Shown one piece after another: positions 52,778-64,000 of a stretch of 64,000 bases of DNA. This stretch comes from Inonotus obliquus (Eukaryota; Basidiomycota; Agaricomycetes; Hymenochaetales; Hymenochaetaceae), in assembly GCA_032164295.1 (NCBI GenBank), contig JAJHTX010000010.1:1054001-1118000 (forward strand). Direction: 5' to 3'. The notes under the pieces are model-generated. The model saw nothing but the letters and a program-made list of their open reading frames with translations. It searched no databases and was not told the origin of the DNA. The translations under genes were made by a program, and so were the position numbers. Within the stretch, counting starts at the first letter, position 1; each line of letters starts with the position of its first letter.

Positions 52778-53695
52778 TTCACGATGTTTTTTGGGCGGTT
52801 GGCCGGGATTTACTGTAAGTTGATTTGGTTTGGATTAGTTGGTTGATTAGAGAGATTTGACGGTTGAATAATGTTAGTGCTAGTGTGCTTGTTTTTTACT
52901 TAGAAGAAACGAAGGATTGTTCGAAGAATATATGAGGTACCAATGGCTTCACCATCAACAACCCACCCTTGACTTGACTTTGAAACACACGATTCAGGAA
53001 TCACACAAATGAAGTGCGAGGAGTATAAAGGGTGGTGACATCCCATTTATGTCAACCAGCCCATCAAAAGAATTCTTTTATTCCATTGTGTCCTCGCTAA
53101 ATTTGCCCCATCCACCCTGTTCCACTAACCTACTCTACCTGTTGTGCACCTTGCGGTAAGCGACAGCTATGAAATCTACCTAGTTACTCTCATTGGATAG
53201 GGATAAAACGAGATAGATGTTACGGATAGAGAAGGGAGAAGAACAACACGGGTGGGAACGAACCCTTCGTTTTAGTGTCGTTTGGTTGTCTGTTGTGGCT
53301 TATGAGACATTGAGACATTGTAAATACGGGAAAAAAAGAAAAAAAGAAAAAAAGAGGATGGGATAGAGGAGACGGAGAGACAGAAAGGTGGAAAGGAAAT
53401 GGAGAAATAGACGTGACGATGAGATATATATTACTAGTAATGGTTGGATATAAAACACGAAGATGGATGTTGCAACGTCGTGGAGAAACCGAGATGCAGT
53501 GAGGGAGAAGTCATATCGGGAGAGACGAAGACGAGTCCGAAGAAATGAGGTGAAGCGACACTGTTTTGAGACCAGCGCTTATACGATCATAGAACATGAT
53601 ACTTGTCAAACCCCGCGTTTCTCGTCCTCAATTGGCTTGTTCTGCGCAAAATTTGTGATCCCAGCTGGAGAGAGGAACGCTAGATTCTGTCGAAA
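52778..53695. other. Intergenic region between convergent genes
   Basis: It contains a poly-A-rich tract with AAAAAG units at 53,330-53,355. The plus-strand frame at 53463-53891 is antisense to the end of nab2 and is rejected as a gene. Confidence 0.5.
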
Positions 53696-55845
53696 TCAAG
53701 CAGCAGCCTCAACAACAGTATTTCCCCCTTCCTTCTGGTCCGTCTTCTCCTCACTCACACTCGTCCCCGCCGCCCCTCCAGTCGCTCCTGGTTTATTAAA
53801 TACAACCGACTTATGCGGACTCGCACCCATCGTACCCGTAATCGGTGTCCTAACTTTAACAGTTGGCGCATTATCCTCTAACCCTCTATGAAACGTCCCC
53901 GGAAGTACGCGCCCAGGAGGATGTTGGAACGGACATGTTGCGCGTGTACAACCTGCACCGAATCGGCACTGTGTTGCTTGTGCGTATGAGGGAGCGTGAG
54001 CGTGACTTTTGAACGTTGATGAGGAAGAGGACGGGACGAAGGGATGTGAGAATGGACAAGTCCCAAGAGGTGCTTTCGTACAGTTTGTACCGTATCGACA
54101 GGGAGGTTTTAGTGTGCTTGGTTGGGTCGTCTCGGGTTTGGGCTTGATCGGAACTGGGAGTTGGGAATGAGTTGATCTGTGAGAAGGGAGAACCGAGGTG
54201 ATATTGAGCTTACCAGATGTAATGCCAACCGCAGCGGGACTAACGTGCGCCTTAACACAGTCCTTATCCTTACATTCGAGGCCCGCCTCACAATGATCAT
54301 TACTCAACACAACGCCACTTTCAGGCGTCGCAACGGGACTCGGATGCGAATACCGACATAAAGCATTCGTGCATTTCAATCCGAACTTGCACAGCGAAGG
54401 AGATTGAGGACGCGCAGGTGGAGCGAGACCCGAAGGTGCTGTTTCCATTTGTGTCGCCGCAGATGCCGGCGTCGGAGTTGGTGCTACAATAGCAGGTGTT
54501 GGAGGCGTAAGCGCCGATGACGGCTGCGTTGTCTGAGCTTTGTTCGTTTCAGCAATGTGAGGCGCTACCCATTGAGCCTTTCCTGGCCCCTTCCCTCCGC
54601 CACGTCCCCCAGGAGCACCCCCGCGCCTATGTTGCTGTTGATTTTGCTGTTGCTGCTGTTGCTGTTGCCCGTCTTGGAACGGCACATTCGCACCGTTGTT
54701 CACGGGGAAGCCATTTGGTCCGGGGAACTGATTCTGGTTGCCTAGTAGACCAATACTGTTCGCCATCTGCGCCATAAGTGCCATTTGGTTCATCATCATC
54801 TCCTGCAGCGCAAGCGGGTTCATCATGCCTCCCATAGCCGCTGCAGCGGCTGCCATGTCATTCCCCGGCATCATCACTCCGCCACCCATGCCGTTGTTGA
54901 AACCCCCTCCGTTCATACCATTCATACCGTTCATTCCTTGGTTCGTGACAGCATCGATACGAGCTTGTATCTCGTCCCTCCCGTGCCGAGGCCCTCCTTG
55001 TTGTCGCCCACTCATACGATCTAAGAGAGTGCGTTGCCCACCATCACGACCATGCATAGCACGCGGACCCGTTGGCAAGTCCATTCTTCGAGTCTTATTC
55101 GGTTGACCGGATACCGGTGAAGGAGAACGTGCAGACGCTGTGCGTTTGTGCCCGCTTGATGAGCTGGAAGGTAGCGCTTGATTGAGTGCTTGATTGTATA
55201 TTTGATTGGACCCTGCTCGGGGACCAGTCGGAGCTTTGCGTCCGGTCTCTTGAGCAGCGGCAGGTTGCTCCTCTGCCTTGCTTGGTGCGGGTGCGGGTGC
55301 CGCAGCTTCTACCGGTGGTTGCGACTTCTTTGCCGCCTCGGTGAACAGCCACTCAGTGAAACTTGGATCTGAAGCGCTGAAGTCAGTACGGGCGTAAATG
55401 AGGAGCAAAACTGAAAAACAACACACCATACTCATTGGCCCCAATTACTATTCATGTCGAGTGAGTGATGAAAGAAGTGAGAAAATTTGGTCACGTACAG
55501 TCTTCGAGTTCTGCGGTGATTTGCTCTGTAATATGATCGTTAGACGACGAAAAGCCCAGATAACATTGGCAAGAGAAACTTACCTGCTGTCTTGTTATTT
55601 ATGAGCATAATTGTGATGTACTCTGCCATGACCGGGTCTGCGAATCCATTTGTGAATAGAAGGCGTCGAAAGGAGGTAACTGAGAGAACATACCAGCGTC
55701 TGGGCTGAACCCTTTTTTCTGCAATTCATCCTGAATGGAGTCCTAAAAAGTCGTTTATAACTTATAGCTGGACCCATTATCGAAGGTGTTTATGTACCTG
55801 CAACGCTTTTGCTGGCTCTGTGCCGATGGTGAGGTCGAAAGCCAT
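53696..55845 (-). CDS. nab2: Nab2-like polyadenylated-RNA-binding protein
   Basis: Six exons, in gene order: 55798-55845, 55694-55742, 55584-55636, 55499-55525 (27 bases), 55432-55447 (16 bases) and 53696-55376. The N-terminus is the PWI-like Nab2 domain (MAFDLTIGTEPAKALQ, PVMAEYITIMLINN, DPSFTEWLFTEAAKK). The middle is low-complexity: a nuclear-type basic stretch, repeated NGM, Met-rich and Gln-rich tracts and RGG-like RRGGAPGGRGGG. The C-terminus has CCCH zinc fingers: CKFGLKCTNALCRYSH, CEAGLECKDKDCVKAH, CRYGTNCTKAPLGTCPFSH and CRFGAGCTRATCPFQH. The family binds poly(A) RNA in the nucleus, limits tail length and aids export. A Met at 55444 gives a false start because it lies in an intron. 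Confidence 0.93.
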
Positions 55846-56232
55846 GGTCGATTCTGTAGAGGATGGACGGGGGATAAGCCTTAGAGACTACAGGAGCAAC
55901 TTCACCTTCAAACTTTCTCACGGATACAAAATATAATGTCACGTGCCTTATAATTGTACAACATTATGTAATTGCACCTCAGTTCACCACTTCAGCCAGC
56001 CCTAGGCCTGTTCCTTGTTAACCCAATTGGACGACCTCCTCGCCAATGCGTTTGGTTATCGTCTTTTGTTCTCCCAACACACGATCACTGACGTTTCAGT
56101 GCCGCCACTGTGAGATGCTTCATTTGGCGAGGTCAAAAGCAACCGAGATGAGAATTATTCCCGGTCCGCACGGATAAATATCAGATAATCCGTCTATTCC
56201 TCTACCCATCAAGACTTGTAGAGTATCTCGGT
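55846..56232. other. Divergent promoter region of nab2 and the GNAT gene
   Basis: About 390 bases between two start codons. No gene. No clear TATA box. Confidence 0.5.
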
Positions 56233-57231
56233 ATGTCTGCCTATGGTACCATATCTCGACCTGCGTTTTCGACTCTCCAGCTATCTCCTACGGCTTGGAA
56301 AGTGAGATCTAAGCCTCACCGAGTCGCAAAGATGTTGGACAACAACCCGCATCCGAATTATCGATATTCATCATTATGTACCACTTAACGCTCCCCAATG
56401 CATCTACTGATCTCGTTGCATTCATGCATGAAGAGTTCGCTGATGAAATCGATCGGGGTGACACATATCCTCAAGAAGCTGATCCCGGTACGCGGCTGTC
56501 TAGGGAAGCGTTTGAGAAATATTTCTTCTCTACGGATGTTCTCGTTGGTTTATGCGTTGACAGTGATCGACTGGTAGGGATTGGGGTGGATGCGGTGAAT
56601 GCAAGTGAGGATGAGCTAGTGGAGATCTCGTCGAACATTACGCCGGAGGAAGTGAGGAATGAGAGAGAATGGAAGGATTGTGTTGCTGGGTTTTATTATG
56701 TACGTATGCATATACGCATCGTGCTCCCTCCCGGCCTTGAGATTCATGATTGACGTTTTACGCATGCGCGCTTCAGATAAAACCAAACTATCCCGGTCGA
56801 TCTTCTCATATCTGTAACGCCGGCTTTGTTGTCCCCTTCAACGCTCGCGGAAAGGGTTTTGCTCGAGTGTTAGCGCGGTCTTATCTGCACTACGCACCTC
56901 GACTTGGATACGAAGCAAGCGTATTCAACCTTGTTTATGTAAATAATGTTGCTAGTATTCGGTGAGTCCCATTATTAGCCCATCTGTTTACTAGATTAAT
57001 CAAATGTGATTTTTGACATGACATAAATTACATGCACTTCACTCTTCCGTCTGATCGCATGCAAGGTTATGGGAAGCACTGGGATTCACGAAAGCAGGAC
57101 GTATACCACGCGCGGGAAGATTAAAGCGCAAGGACGGTGAAGGAGATGAATATGTGGATGCTTGGGTTTACTATAAGAGATTTATTTCTGACGAGGAGAC
57201 ATCGTCTCTCAATAAGCAATCCGCTATGTAA
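56233..57231 (+). CDS. GNAT-family N-acetyltransferase, one apparent frameshift
   Basis: The N-terminal frame from ATG 56233 reads FSTLQLSPTAWKVRSKPHRV then NNP.PNYRYSS, and runs into TAA at 56388. The protein clearly continues in another frame from about 56376 (LTLPNASTDLVAFMHEEFAD, GDTYPQE), so one base seems missing near 56,375. Exons after that: to 56699, 56777-56961 and 57066-57231. The acetyl-CoA-binding motif A is GFVVPFNARGKGFARVLARS, followed by motif B-like NVASIR/LWEALGFTKAGRIP. The family moves an acetyl group from acetyl-CoA to an amine; the substrate is not predictable. Alternatively translation starts at ATG 56376. Confidence 0.83.
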
Positions 57232-57520
57232 GGAGTCTCATGGTGTGGATGTATTAGCTCTACCATAGACAAGAGACAAGGAGAGTTTTTCAAAAAAATA
57301 GTTATACACATTGGGGTCGGGTCTCAACGACCCTTTTTATGCCCTTTCTTCGCGATGGCAGAGACGACAATGAAAAAAGCTCCACGAGACTCAAGATTCG
57401 TGAGTACGAGAGCAGGATCAGAAAACAACAAGGGAAATGAATAATACTGCGAGGGCTACGAGAAGAACGATCAAGAATGCAATAGAGGAGAGCGGAATTC
57501 CGAAAGAACGATTTGAGTTT
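57232..57520. other. Convergent 3' intergenic region
   Basis: 289 bases between the stop codons of the GNAT and CPSase genes, with no other gene. Confidence 0.5.
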
Positions 57521-60500
57521 CTATACACGAACGCCAATAAACTCAGCCCAACTCTTCACTTCAGATGGTATCTTCCCTTCGGTATAAGGTCGTAAGCCAC
57601 CTCGAGGTAATTTACGTGCTAGAGCTTCGACATAGAGATGTGCGCATTGGGCATTGTTGAGGAGTGGGAGGCCGAAGTCTACTGCGTTTCTGTGAAATTG
57701 ACGAGTTAGTCAGGCTTAGTTAAGGTTGAGGTGGGAATGATTGGAGAAGGAAGGTAGCGGAGGGTTAGCGGTGGAAGGTGAAAGGTGAAAGGGAGAGGTG
57801 GAGGGGAAGCGTTGCGATGTAGGTGTGATGTAAAAAAGACATACCGTCTAGCAACATAGTTCTCATCCAAAGCCGACTCCGCTCGATTCCTCGCAAGATT
57901 AACGACACACATAATCTCATACTCATCAAATACTTCTCTCAGCTTCCTCTTATCCTTCGTGGGGAAAAATATCCTTTTACAACTCAAATAGGGTGGGTTG
58001 TTTAGATGTTCCTCTATTTGAGTCGATGAACAATATAGGCGGAAACCAAGGTCTGAGAAACGTTTGGCGATTGAGAGCATGGATGTATTTGCGTCGGAGT
58101 TGGAGTTGGGAGAGATGTCACCACCGATGAGGACACCCGAACCTGGTCGAGGATTTTTCCAACCGGTTTGGGATTGGATAGCGGACCAGTAAGCTTCGTA
58201 GACGTCTGTACCGAAGGAAGCGATTTCGCCGGTACTAGCCATTTCTATCCATTCGCAATTAGACACCAACAACTGTAAGAGATTGCTTGAAAGACCCACC
58301 GACTCCGAGGAAAGGATCAGCACCACCCAATCGTGTCCACGAGAATTGAGAGACTTTGATAGCAGTGTAATCCCGCTTCACTGCCATCAAGTCGACAGGT
58401 TCGGGTACTTCGTGACCTGTAATCGCAGCCGTAGCGATATCCACAAAGTTCGTACCAAGGACCTTCGAAACGAATGGGAATGAACGAGATGCCCGAAGGT
58501 TACACTCAATAACCTTTAACTCCGGTTCCCCACCAGGGACATCCCTTTTAATAATTTGCATATTGAACGGTCCCGAAATCTTCAACGCATCAGCAACTTT
58601 TTCCGCAATCTCTTTACACCTCCCCACAACATTTTCATCAAGTGAAAATGGAGGAAGGACGAGTGTAGCGTCTCCGGAGTGAACACCTGCTTGTTCGACG
58701 TGTTCTGAAACGGCATGGACTAGGAGTTTACCGTTGTGAGCTACGCCGTCGACATCGATTTCTTGAGCTGAGTCGATGAACTTTGTTATGACTACTGGGT
58801 GAAGAGGTGAGACGGACGCCGCGGCGGAGAGTTTGTGGTGGAGGGTGGTAGGGGAGTAGACGATGGACATTGCAGCACCTGAGAGGACGTAGGAGGGTCG
58901 GATTAGGACAGGGTATCTTTACATGTCGAGCAGACCAGTAAGTATTAACATTGATGATAGTTAGAAGGTTAGTTGCTCTGCTTACCCGACTCTGTCAGCA
59001 AATTCCTCGGCAGCTTCTACAGAAGACACCTCTGTCCACTCTGGTTGGTCAACACCGATCTTATCGAGGATGGAGGAAAACTTGTGTCGATCCTCTGCTG
59101 TGTCAATCATCTCTGGGTCAGTACCGAGCACGTTAACGCCACTACGTTTTAGGCGGAGCGCAATGTTCTGAGGTAGTTGTCCTACGTGGAATACCATTCA
59201 GTCAAGTTTGATCCTTTCAGCTAGATCTTAGGTATTACCTCCAACGCTCACAACGACACCACTCGCGCCTTCCAATTCGTAGATATCCATGACACGTTCC
59301 CAGCCTAGTTCCTCGAAGTAGAGCCTGTCCGCCTCGTCAAAGTCCGTCGAGACAGTTTCAGGATTATAGTTGATCATGATCGTTCGTTTACCCATATCTC
59401 GGAGTTTCCGTGCGCAAGTGACCGCACACCAGTCGAATTCTACGGAGCTTCCAATTCGATATACACCACTCCCGAGAACCATAGTCCCGTGTTCGTCAAA
59501 TTCAACATCGTGAGTGCTTGCGTTGTAGGTTGTGTAAAGATAATTCGTATGTGCAGGGAATTCAGCAGCGAGTGTATCGATGCGCTTTACGAATGGAGTG
59601 ATCCCGAATGATTTTCGATGTGCACGCACAGCGTCTTCCGTACTCGAAACCAAGTCAGCAATCTGAGGATCTGAAAAGCCCACACGTTTCGCTTGACGCA
59701 TTAGGTCCTCTGATACTGCAGAGACAGATCCGGCTTCCTGCAGTGTATGGTGCGTATTTACGATGTTTTCGATCTTGAAAAGGAACCATTTGTCGATTTT
59801 GGTTAGTTCGTGGATCATCTCGACTGTGTAGCGTTTTTCGTAGAAGGCGTATGCAATCGCGAAGAGGCGCGTATCTGTCGGGTTACTAAGTGCGTAGTCG
59901 AGATCTTCTGGTTTCACGTATGCCTCGAATCCTGAATACCGAGGGTCGATTTGACGAATTGCCTTCTGTAAACTCTCCTCGAAAGTTCGACCAATAGCCA
60001 TAACTTCCCCAACGCTCTTCATAGCCGAACCCACTTTACGATCTACTTGCGACGAGAATTTCGCCAAGTCCCACTTTGGTATCTTCGTCACGATGTAGTC
60101 CAACGAAGGTTCAAAGCATGCTGTAGTCGTTTTCGTAACTGCGTTCGGTAATTCGGGGAGCGTATGCCCAAGAGCAATTTTCGCAGCGGTATACGCGAGT
60201 GGGTAACCGGTAGCTTTGGATGCAAGAGCACTTGACCGACTTAGTCGCGCGTTAACCTCGATGACGCAGTATTCTTTTCCAGAAGGATGAAGTGCGTATT
60301 GAATGTTACATTCGCCGACAACACCGAGATGACGAATGGTCTTCAAGGCAGCAGTCCGGAGCATATGGTATTCATCATCAGGAAGCGTTTGCGAAGGCGC
60401 GACGACGATGGAGTCACCGGTGTGGGTACCAAGGGGATCAAAGTTCTCCATATTACAGCAGATAATTGTATTATCCGCACCATCCCGGACGACTTCGTAT

Positions 60501-61436
60501 TCGAGTTCCTTCCAGCCTTTCATACTCCGTTCGATTAGCACCTGGGGGCTGAGACTTAAGCTCTTTGCCGCCAAGTCACGAAGCTCATCGGGATCGTTTG
60601 CGAAACCGGAACCGAGGCCTCCTAGTGTGAATGCGGAGCGAAGAATGACCGGGTAGCCTATCTTTGAAGCAGCGTCCAGTGCAGCATTGACGGATGAGAC
60701 TGCCGTAGATTGAGCAACAGGAATATCGATTTCTAACAGGAATGGCTTAGCTGTATTCTTATATAAAAATCAAATGCATCACACCTTTTAATGCCTGAAC
60801 GAAAAGATCCCTATCCTCACTAATCTCCAGTGTCCTAATTGGAGTTCCCAAAACCTGTACTCCTAACCGTTCCAACACTCCCATCCTATCCAATTGAATC
60901 CCAACATTAAGAGCACTTTGTCCTCCGAACGTCAACAAAATTCCGTCCGGTCTCTCCTTCTCCAGAACGTACGCGACATAGTCCGTCGTAATGGGTAAAA
61001 AATACACCTCCGAAGCAAGTTGGTGAGATGTCTGCCAAGTAGCGATATTCGGATTGATAAGCACAGCTTCAATCCCTTCTTCTCGAAGAGCCTTGAGTGC
61101 TTGCGAACCGGAATAATCGAATTCACCTGCTTGTCCGATGGAGAGACCTCCGGAACCGACGATAAGCACCTTGCGCACATCTGGACGCGGGAGCTTGGGA
61201 AGGACTTTTGCGGAGATTTTGCGCGCGAGCTCGGATGGTGAGTTTAATACGTGCTCGCCTTCTGCAGGAGTGTAGGATCCAACAGCGGGAGCGGGGATTG
61301 CTCGACGTGCTGCTGTCGGTGCGAATGCATAATTTTGGCACGGCACACATTGGTGGAACGCCCGCACTCTGACAAGTCTATGACGAGCAGAAGCAGGTGG
61401 CCCATACCTTTTTGAGAGCAGGCGTATAGACGCCAT
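57521..61436 (-). CDS. cpa2: Carbamoyl-phosphate synthase, arginine-specific large chain, mitochondrial type
   Basis: Six exons, in gene order: 60785-61436, 59239-60750, 58986-59181, 58300-58916, 57845-58244 and 57521-57689, giving about 1,181 residues, close to fungal Cpa2 plus a presequence. The Arg/Ser/Ala-rich N-terminus ([20 protein letters not shown]) fits a mitochondrial targeting signal. Domain order: first Rossmann/ATP-grasp half ([61 protein letters not shown]), oligomerisation helices, second half ([61 protein letters not shown]) and an MGS-like allosteric domain at the C-terminus. It makes carbamoyl phosphate from bicarbonate, ammonia (delivered by the small chain) and two ATP for arginine synthesis. 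No aspartate transcarbamylase domain is fused, which separates it from the pyrimidine CAD/Ura2 enzyme. Confidence 0.97.
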
Positions 61437-61713
61437 TCTTGAGCTCTCGTACTGGCGTCAAGTTTTGGGACAGAGGACCGAGTCACTTTCTTTTATCTCG
61501 CTAAAATTTTGAAAAATCTACGCGGAATCACGTGGCCTCAGGTTCGCGTTATTTGTGTTTGTTTTTCCCCAGCTCACGACGGTCAGTAAAGCTAGGAGGA
61601 AATACTCTGAGACGTCTTTCAATCGATACTACAAGTCCTGGACCTTGCGCGAGCGCGCCATTAATTGCATTGTAGTTGTTATGTGCCAGCAATATACAGG
61701 ATTTCCATGCTTC

Positions 61714-63124
61714 TCATAGAGTTGATTCGTATTCGTAGAACCCTTTCCCATTCTTTCTCCCGAACCACTGCGCGTCTACCATCCTCTCCAGAAGGACACT
61801 TGGACGGTATTTGGAGTCGCCTGTCCCTTGATACAGTGTTTGTTGAATTGCAAGGCAAGTATCAAGACCGATGCTGAATAGACGAACTCCGCATGAGCAC
61901 CAAGTAGGGGTACATTGAGATAAGAGGTACTTACAAGTCGGCTGTAGGTGTTGTTGCGATTGCGTTATAGTGTTAATGTAAGTGGAAGCCACTGGAAATA
62001 TCTTTGGCACTCACCAAGCTGTAATGGTCCCATGGGATGGTTCATCCCAAGTCTCATAGTCTTGTCGATATCATCTCGCGTCGCCACCCCCTTCTCAAGA
62101 CACATGATAGCCTAAATTTGAAGTTCCTGAAAGCGTTGGTGCATACCTCAACTCTGGGAACTCACCTCGTTAATGAACGGCATAAGTAGCGCGTTTGATA
62201 CAAAACCTGGTACATCTTTGGACGTAGTGACCTCTGACAGAATTATACCTCAGCAACATAATATGATAAAAGGGATAATGAAACTTCCTACCTTTCCCGC
62301 ATGCTACAGCAAATGCTCGTGCGCGAGTCAGGGTCTCCTCAGAGGTTTGGATTGCGGCAATTAGCTCTGTAAGTTTCTGTCATGAGGTGAGTTTACCCTC
62401 CGGGCAGAATACTAGGTGGTACGAACCATTACGGGGACGGGATTGAAGAAATGTAAGCCTTCCGCATTCAGGTGAGAAATGTGACGCTTTGGACAGTTGG
62501 TTCAATAGCCTTACCAACTACTCGGGAAGCAATTGCTTTGCCCTTGTCGGACGCGGCGGACACATCCGAAGGAACTGTTGCAGCTGCGATCTTCGTGAGA
62601 CTCAGAGAGGATGTATTTGACGCAAGTATCGCGCTCCCTTTAAGTTCTCGAGCAAGTTCGCCGAATATCCTCTGCTTCAGCGAGAGGTTTTCTGATACCG
62701 CCTGTTCACAGAAATCCGGTGCGTGTTCATATACGTCAAGTTACGCTCGCTGCATGCCGGAAGAGGAATGAAACGTACTTCGACAACCATATCTACATCT
62801 CGCAATCCCTCAAAGCCCTTTTTCCTCGGAACGACGCCAACACGAGCCCGTGCTGCTTGAGCTTCATAGTCCACGATCCTGCCCTTCGCCACGTCCTTCG
62901 AAAGAAGTTTGTCCAATAACCTGAACCCTTTCTGTACTTGCTCTTCGGACTTGTCGTATAGAAGTACGTCGACCTTGGCCCTCAATGCGGCTACATAGGC
63001 GATACCCAGACCTGAACTGCGTGTGAACATTCTCGCAATATTTCTTAGAATAGAGACCGCTCTTACCCATTTGGCCTGCGCCTAACACGCCGAGTTTCTT
63101 TACGCCGTGCGCGAGGACAGTCAT
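61714..63124 (-). CDS. 3-hydroxyacyl-CoA / 3-hydroxybutyryl-CoA dehydrogenase
   Basis: Nine exons, in gene order: 63067-63124, 62779-63011, 62515-62701, 62427-62458 (32 bases), 62292-62376, 62166-62233, 62015-62110, 61935-61941 (7 bases) and 61714-61873. The 7-base exon is needed to restore [12 protein letters not shown] across the join. Motifs: NAD-binding GVLGAGQMG at residue ~11, [12 protein letters not shown], catalytic-His region [10 protein letters not shown] followed by [25 protein letters not shown], and C-terminal dimerisation domain [13 protein letters not shown] with a final [12 protein letters not shown]. The family oxidises L-3-hydroxyacyl-CoA with NAD in fatty-acid or butyryl-CoA metabolism. 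Length (~305 residues) is normal for the single-domain enzyme. No obvious peroxisomal SKL end; it finishes ESTL. Confidence 0.95.
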
Positions 63125-64000
63125 GGTGGATGCGATGAAGCAGAAACTGAGACCGGGAACCTCGCCTCAATAAGTGGGAATCACATGATGGTTTCCGCTC
63201 TACTCGTGGGTCGAGAGTCGATCGATCAACGACGCGACGCGACTCTCCAGTCACCTCCATCATCGTCTATCACACCTCAAAGAACGGGAAATTTGCTTTG
63301 GTCTGCTTTGTTACAGCTTCGGCTAATACCAGCTGTGATCTTGTTTCTTTAGTAACTCCAGCTTGTATCATCGATGCAAAGGTTATGAAGAGTAATCAAG
63401 TAATCTCGTCGCTGCAGATCTGGAATGCATAGAAATGACGAGGCGGAAAATAGCTTCAGGATGCTTGTAGATCGCAAGAAAGTTGAATATGACGCGAGGA
63501 ACCAGATACGCAAACAATCACTCAATCCGTACAACCGCCTTCATTCCATCGCGGAAGATATCGAGTTTGTCCAGTCTGTCCATAAGACCTATTCGACATA
63601 CCCCTTGCTCTGTGAGTAGCCTATACTCTCAAATCTTGTGCGCAAAGGACTTCCGTTAAAGGCATCTAATAGCGAATTTGCGATGTGGCGCTTGGTACTG
63701 TGATTCGCGTATGGTAAGTTCAGGATTTGCTTGTGCGATCAACGGCAAATTTCATGAGAATAGGCAGGAGGAATAACAGTGCACTTCAAATCAGCAGATG
63801 GTCACTACAACGGGTGGAGCTTTAATCTTCGGCGCCCAAACCTGCATGTTCTTCCACTTATTCGAGACAAGGGAGGGTAAACACTTCACATCCAATGTCT
63901 AATAGATCAACTGAGCAGTTCCGTTGGCAGGGTTTGCATCGTTGACTCCACGCGGTCTGGGAAGAGAATGCCAGATTCCCTATCAAAGACAGTACCAATC
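63125..64000. other. Upstream intergenic DNA, window end
   Basis: This holds the promoter side of the dehydrogenase gene. A 64-codon plus-strand frame at 63425-63619 (hydrophilic, with LVDRKKVEYDARNQIRKQ) ends in CTCTGTGAGTAG, where GTGAGT could be a donor, so it may be an exon of a gene running out of the window. No similarity is recognised. Confidence 0.3.

Noticed and set aside
53463..55372. Plus-strand ORFs opposite nab2 (for example 54738-55106, Pro/Ile-rich)
   Set aside because: They are shadows of the Met/Gln/Gly-rich nab2 frame.

Overview
The window looks like nuclear DNA of a basidiomycete fungus of the Agaricomycetes type. Host genes are broken by many short GT...AG introns, some exons are only 7 to 32 bases, and the recognisable proteins are fungal: a mitochondrial-type arginine-specific carbamoyl-phosphate synthase large chain, a Nab2-like polyadenylated-RNA-binding protein, a Tda10-type kinase, an F-box protein, a SLATT-domain protein and a fungal-type kinase. 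No tRNA, rRNA or CRISPR array was seen.

Bases 1 to about 39,400 are mainly a transposon graveyard. Element 1 (1436-7297, minus) is a decayed Ty3/Gypsy chromovirus with both LTRs and an internally inverted protease segment. After it come a pogo-type transposase remnant (8105-9230) and one live-looking host gene encoding a SLATT-domain protein (11543-14083). From 15.2 to 19.1 kb lie broken pieces of unrelated host genes: a RAD23-like ubiquitin-like domain, an LRR protein and a G1/S-type cyclin. From 19.1 to 38.9 kb there is a nest of three related chromoviruses. Element 2 (plus) owns the outermost LTR pair (19107-19695 and 38296-38851). Element 3 (minus, 25393-33157) has the only long uninterrupted pol frame. 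Element 4 (minus, 33158-37390) has lost its 3' half. Four further repeat families are inserted in or next to these: Z (about 1.7 kb, rich in TACCG/CGGTA), X (1.6 kb, LTR-like, carries a 258-codon ORF), Y (minisatellite-bearing) and W (arrays of GATATTTAAAATATC palindromes).

Bases 40,000 to 64,000 are gene-dense: a kinase with a Crinkler-like header (plus), an acidic conserved protein (minus), a low-complexity conserved protein (plus), an F-box protein (minus), a Tda10-like P-loop kinase (plus), nab2 (minus), a GNAT acetyltransferase (plus), the CPSase large chain (minus) and a 3-hydroxyacyl-CoA dehydrogenase (minus). These are ordinary monocistronic genes that share no pathway.

The most notable signals are as follows. 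All four retroelements carry a primer site complementary to the predicted 5' end of their own RNA (Tf1-type self-priming). All four gag genes have a conserved N-terminal extension with no ATG, preceded by small conserved ORFs. A split LTR pair brackets 19.7 kb. The Z element occurs as an inverted pair, with an unfilled site for a third copy elsewhere in the window. Several otherwise healthy host genes carry single-base frameshifts, which may be sequence errors.
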